Notes under the pieces: model-generated
Seen by the model: the letters and a program-made list of their open reading frames with translations, nothing else
Databases searched by the model: none
Told to the model about the DNA's origin: nothing
DNA from: Azadirachta indica
Lineage: Eukaryota > Streptophyta > Magnoliopsida > Sapindales > Meliaceae
NCBI GenBank assembly: GCA_022749755.1
Contig: CM040453.1
Coordinates: forward strand, 18,051,368 to 18,115,367
DNA: 64,000 nucleotides
Direction of reading: 5' to 3'
Shown here: one piece after another, positions 60,493 to 64,000 of the stretch
How the letters are laid out: each line of letters begins with the position of its first letter
Position numbering within the stretch: the stretch's first letter is position 1
Translations under genes and position numbers: made by a program

Positions 60493-63458
60493 ATAGAAAG
60501 TCAGCAATATTAAATGCCAAAACAGAGCCAATCAAGGCCACGTAAAGTGACCCACTAGTCTGCAAAAAGCGGCAAAAGATACACACGTTTTATGTTGTGA
60601 AGACTAATAAACAAAGAATTGATAAATAACACTAAAGACACCCAAAAAAAAAAAAAAGAAGCTTGCATGCTTGCGTCAATAATTATACATCAATGAAAAG
60701 CAACAATTGGTTGGAAACTCACAATAAGACCAATTTCCACAGAAGATAAGTCGTACCAAGAAATTCCGCTGCTTGTGGCAGACTCCAAGAGAATAAAGAG
60801 TGACATAAGTGTAAGAAAAAGTAGGAATAATGTGGCTTATCAGATCCAAAAGGTAGAACTGTATATTAAAATGCGTGATTCTTCATATTTTTGAGACATA
60901 CCAAAGTAAGCATAATTTGGAATCATCTGACGATTTAAGAAGGGTGAGAAATGCTTTTAAATATGTTCAGTAGGATCAATAGACTGGAAGATTGAATTTT
61001 TTATGGCCAAGACAATGATCTGATCAATATAACAACATTGTCAACATGAAACCAGAAGCCAGCACTGACATCCTTGAATCTTCCACAAGCAGTATAATAA
61101 CTTGCATATTACAGATAAAAGATGTATGCAATGGCAATAAAATCACCAATACTTTCTATGACATGTGAAATGTAATCCATAACTGTCATCACTACAAAAT
61201 TTGAAACTCCTAAGAAAATTAGGCTACTTTTTCACTCCAATGATTCCATAACCCACATGTACATAAACGGATCTTATTCCAAACATAAAAAAGAACTTAC
61301 ACCATGAAGTATTACACCTAACATAATAAAGACAACAAAAGAACTTCGAGAAGAGAATTTACTACCATGTTTGATGCACGATATTGACATATGTTAGGAT
61401 CCAATTCATTTCAAGAAACCCCACACCCATGCAAATAAATATTTCCCTGAAACACATTTTTCCTCAAATTTAGCCAAAACAGGTTCCAATATCTATTTCA
61501 CAAAAACTGGTTCATAATATCATCGATAGCATAGGACCCAATATGATAACCATAGAGTAGTCCTCCAAGGGCTGGAAATAGAAATCTGGAATCACCAAGA
61601 AACTTGTTCAGCCCTTTCAGTTGGTCAAGCAAACTCATTCATGCAAGCCACATACCCCACATGAGTAGTGATGCATAGAAACCTGCAATCTCACACAAGT
61701 GGCCCCGACATGTGAGGGTTGACTTCGCAGAAACCTGAAGTCAAAACTATATAGGTAACTGCTCCGCTAAGAAAGTTCCCTTACAGTACTCACTATATCC
61801 TTTTGCCAGCCTTCCTACTACAATCAGCTCCAGTTTAATCAATTCCAGCTAGCTTTGCCCCTTCAAATCCTGATATAAACCATTCATATGCCACTCCCAA
61901 GCCCTCTATCCTTTCCATGATAAGTCTAAAAACCTTAAATCCCAATCTCTGAGGCTTTAGCAAAAAGCAAAAAATCACAAACACAGCTCTCCAACTTGTC
62001 CTGTGTTACTCACATCCTCCTCAATAATGCAACCCCTATCAGCTGCACTACAAGGCCAGGGGAAAAATGGTTAACCACCTGGCATGTAGGAAAAGATATC
62101 AGGTATAGATTATGACAAACTATTATGTGCTTGTATTCCCATTTTTGTAGGCATGATACCTTTCTATTCAACAAAATTTCTGGTTATGATAAAGACTTGA
62201 AAGAACTGCTACTGCCATCTAAATCACTTAATCAGTTTATAATACACAAAATGAACAGATAAGAAAATGAGAACTTTGACAAGAAATTCTGCACTGGTTA
62301 TGCATAAGGGACAAAAGTGTCAGACCAAATAGATTTTTTCTCACAAACGATTAAGCTTTAACAACATTAAAATACCATAGTAAAACCATTGGTTGTACAA
62401 TTTCTTTCTCTTAATCCAATTCAAGTCACATTAAATTCAAAAACTTACTGATAGATTCATAACATCAAGTATAATGTATCCTTTATCTACTCAACTGAAA
62501 CATGAAAAAGCAATGGATTGAAACAGTCATCCCTTTCATTTTAATTTCATACTCTTAATTTATCAGCACCTGGCCGGATTTTGACTGTGTATCTCAAAAA
62601 GACCATTAAAATCCAAATACCAATACAGTAAAAGCACATAACAGCAATATAGCAGGGTATCTCTGTATGCTACTCTCATTTACAGACTTGAAAATAAACG
62701 AACACTGAAGGGTTGATAGTAAGAAATATGACATAAAAACTCACGGGAGAATCGCTGCATAAACAGAATGGTGTTCGGGAGAATGGATTCCATTAATAAG
62801 AGGCTCCTCTGCATCACCAATCTCTCCAGAAGATTTTCCTACCTAAACAAGCAATGCATTAAATATTAATAAACTGACACAAAAACTTATAAAACAGAAC
62901 TCAAAATAAATTAAAAATTTAAAAACAAAGCTTTAACTATTGATAAACATAAACTTAAAGACCAGAATTCAAAATAGATTAAAAAATTTTAAAAATTTAA
63001 AAAGGAAAAAAAGAATCAGCTTACAGCTACTAGAAAAGAGAGATAACACTATGATCATAAATCTTTTCTGCTCTAAGCTCTATGTTGTTCTCACTATTAA
63101 GGAAATAAAATCACAACAAAGACCTATTCAACACTAATTACAAGCAAAGTAAGCAACAAAAAAGAATATCACACTAAAATGAGAAATAAAACTATTATAT
63201 TCTTCAAATGCAGTAACAACATAATTCTCCGTTTGTTTGCCGAGAAAGTGAACAGGAAAAAGGCTATATTATCAGAAAATTTACAACAACTTATATAAAT
63301 TCCTCATTATTCTCATCATTTGAGCTGCAGAACTAAACAAACAAACAGAAACATAATCATGAAAACAAAAGAAATACCGATTGAAATTCAAGGAACTAAT
63401 TAATTAATTAATCAATTAATACCTTTTCAACAAAGGAAAGTGTCGGTTGCTCCGCCAT
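60493..63458 (-). pseudogene. D-xylose-proton symporter-like gene, N-terminal exons only
   Basis: The family (Arabidopsis At5g17010 type) are 12-helix sugar transporters of the major facilitator superfamily. Minus-strand exons: 63458-63423 (MAEQPTLSFVEK), 62842-62745 (VGKSSGEIGDAEEPLINGIH), 61585-61507 (FLFPALGGLLYGY), 60782-60723 (SGISWYDLSSVEIGLI) and 60559-60493 (TSGSLYVALIGSVLAFNIAD). Donors and acceptors are GT-AG and phases are compatible, giving 113 open codons. The family normally has about 500 residues. Helix 1 ends in YHIGSYAIDDIMNQ where a conserved Gly-Ala-Thr-Ser-Cys region is expected. After a GTAAGT donor at 60492 none of the remaining exons appears before the CNL gene. It is most likely a truncated duplicate. 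A long intron with the rest beyond the CNL gene and outside the window is unlikely. Confidence 0.75.
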
Positions 63459-63600
63459 TGATTGAAATTCAAAGCTCTCAAGTCTCAACACACAGTTGAA
63501 GGTATTGAAGCTGTTCTCCAAACCATGATCACATTCTGGTTTAAAAGTTTACCTTTTATAATTTCTAATTTTTAATTTTAATTTAATATTTGTCAACTTC

Positions 63601-63661
<61 letters not shown>

Positions 63662-63683
63662 TCAAACCAACATTCTTTACTCA
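63459..63683. promoter_or_regulatory. upstream region of the symporter-like gene, with an (ATT)n microsatellite
   Basis: The ~150 bases before the ATG are of mixed composition, as expected of a leader. An (ATT)n run of about 17 units follows at 63611-63661. A TATA box was not clearly identified. Confidence 0.35.
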
Positions 63684-64000
63684 AATTCAAAGTAAAGTAT
63701 AAGAAATTCAATTTTTTTGTAATAAAAAATAATTTTAATTTATATTTATTTAAAAATTAAAATTTAATTAATGATAATTTAATTTGACAATTTTAATTTA
63801 CGTGTATTTAATATTTATTAAAATTAAAAATTTAATTAATAATAATTTAACTTGATAATTTTAATTTAAATTTATTTAATATTTACTCAAAATAGAAATT
63901 TAATTTTTATTCATGTATCATATTTATTCAAATCTCAAATCTTAATATGCAAAAACCGCCGCCTTTTTTACTCCCCTCTTTTGCAAATTCCTTAACAATA
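63684..64000. repeat. partial copy of the 28317-29277 MITE family
   Basis: Collinear with about 28460-28775: 'aaagtataagaaattcaattt', 'aataattttaatttatattt', 'acgtgtatttaatatttatt', 'attcatgtat.atatttattcaaat' and 'cttttttt....cttttgcaaatt'. The left inverted repeat is absent. The copy runs off the window end. Confidence 0.7.

Overview
The window looks like nuclear DNA of a dicot plant. It is very AT-rich, its genes carry short GT-AG introns, and it contains a CC-NBS-LRR resistance gene of the RPS5/At4g27190 type, a SAUR gene, a sugar-transporter fragment and plant-type transposon relics (Athila/Tat-like Ty3/gypsy, L1 LINE, hAT, Mutator-like MITEs). The resistance-gene style would fit a woody eudicot such as Citrus, but that is only a guess.

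Layout. 1-720: a two-exon gene on the minus strand for a small, very basic protein, with telobox motifs in its leader. 720-5640: AT-rich intergenic DNA. 5670-5907: a single-exon SAUR gene broken by one extra base. 6.4-13.6 kb: a decayed LTR-like piece, a 1.3-kb inverted-repeat element, a 750-bp MITE with an 11-bp target-site duplication, and a perfect 82-bp tandem duplication. 14.39-16.74 kb: a hAT transposase pseudogene. 17.0-28.3 kb: a decayed Athila-like retrotransposon on the minus strand, with a 961-bp MITE inserted in or next to its upstream LTR. 29.3-30.9 kb and 34.27-35.4 kb: two LINE ORF1 relics in opposite orientation. 35.4-48.9 kb: three same-orientation copies of a 2-3 kb repeat, the third split by a 1.19-kb MITE, plus an array of ~260-bp tandem units and a short orphan LRR-exon relic. 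49.5-57.0 kb: the CC-NBS-LRR gene in eight exons. 57.1-60.4 kb: AT-rich DNA with another MITE. 60.49-63.46 kb: five N-terminal exons of a D-xylose-proton symporter-like gene on the minus strand, with the rest missing.

Coherence. The main gene is the resistance gene. Its C-terminal half is a series of phase-0 LRR exons that each begin with Val and end before GT with Lys or Met, so exons can be gained or lost without breaking the frame. Two exon pairs are clear paralogues. As written it has one in-frame stop between the CC and NB-ARC domains and one frameshift at a T-run, so it is a recent pseudogene, a null allele, or it carries assembly errors. I see no new multi-gene system. The more unusual features are the exon-modular R gene with a distant exon relic, and a set of Mutator-like MITEs with identifiable target-site duplications, one with unoccupied paralogous sites in the same window.
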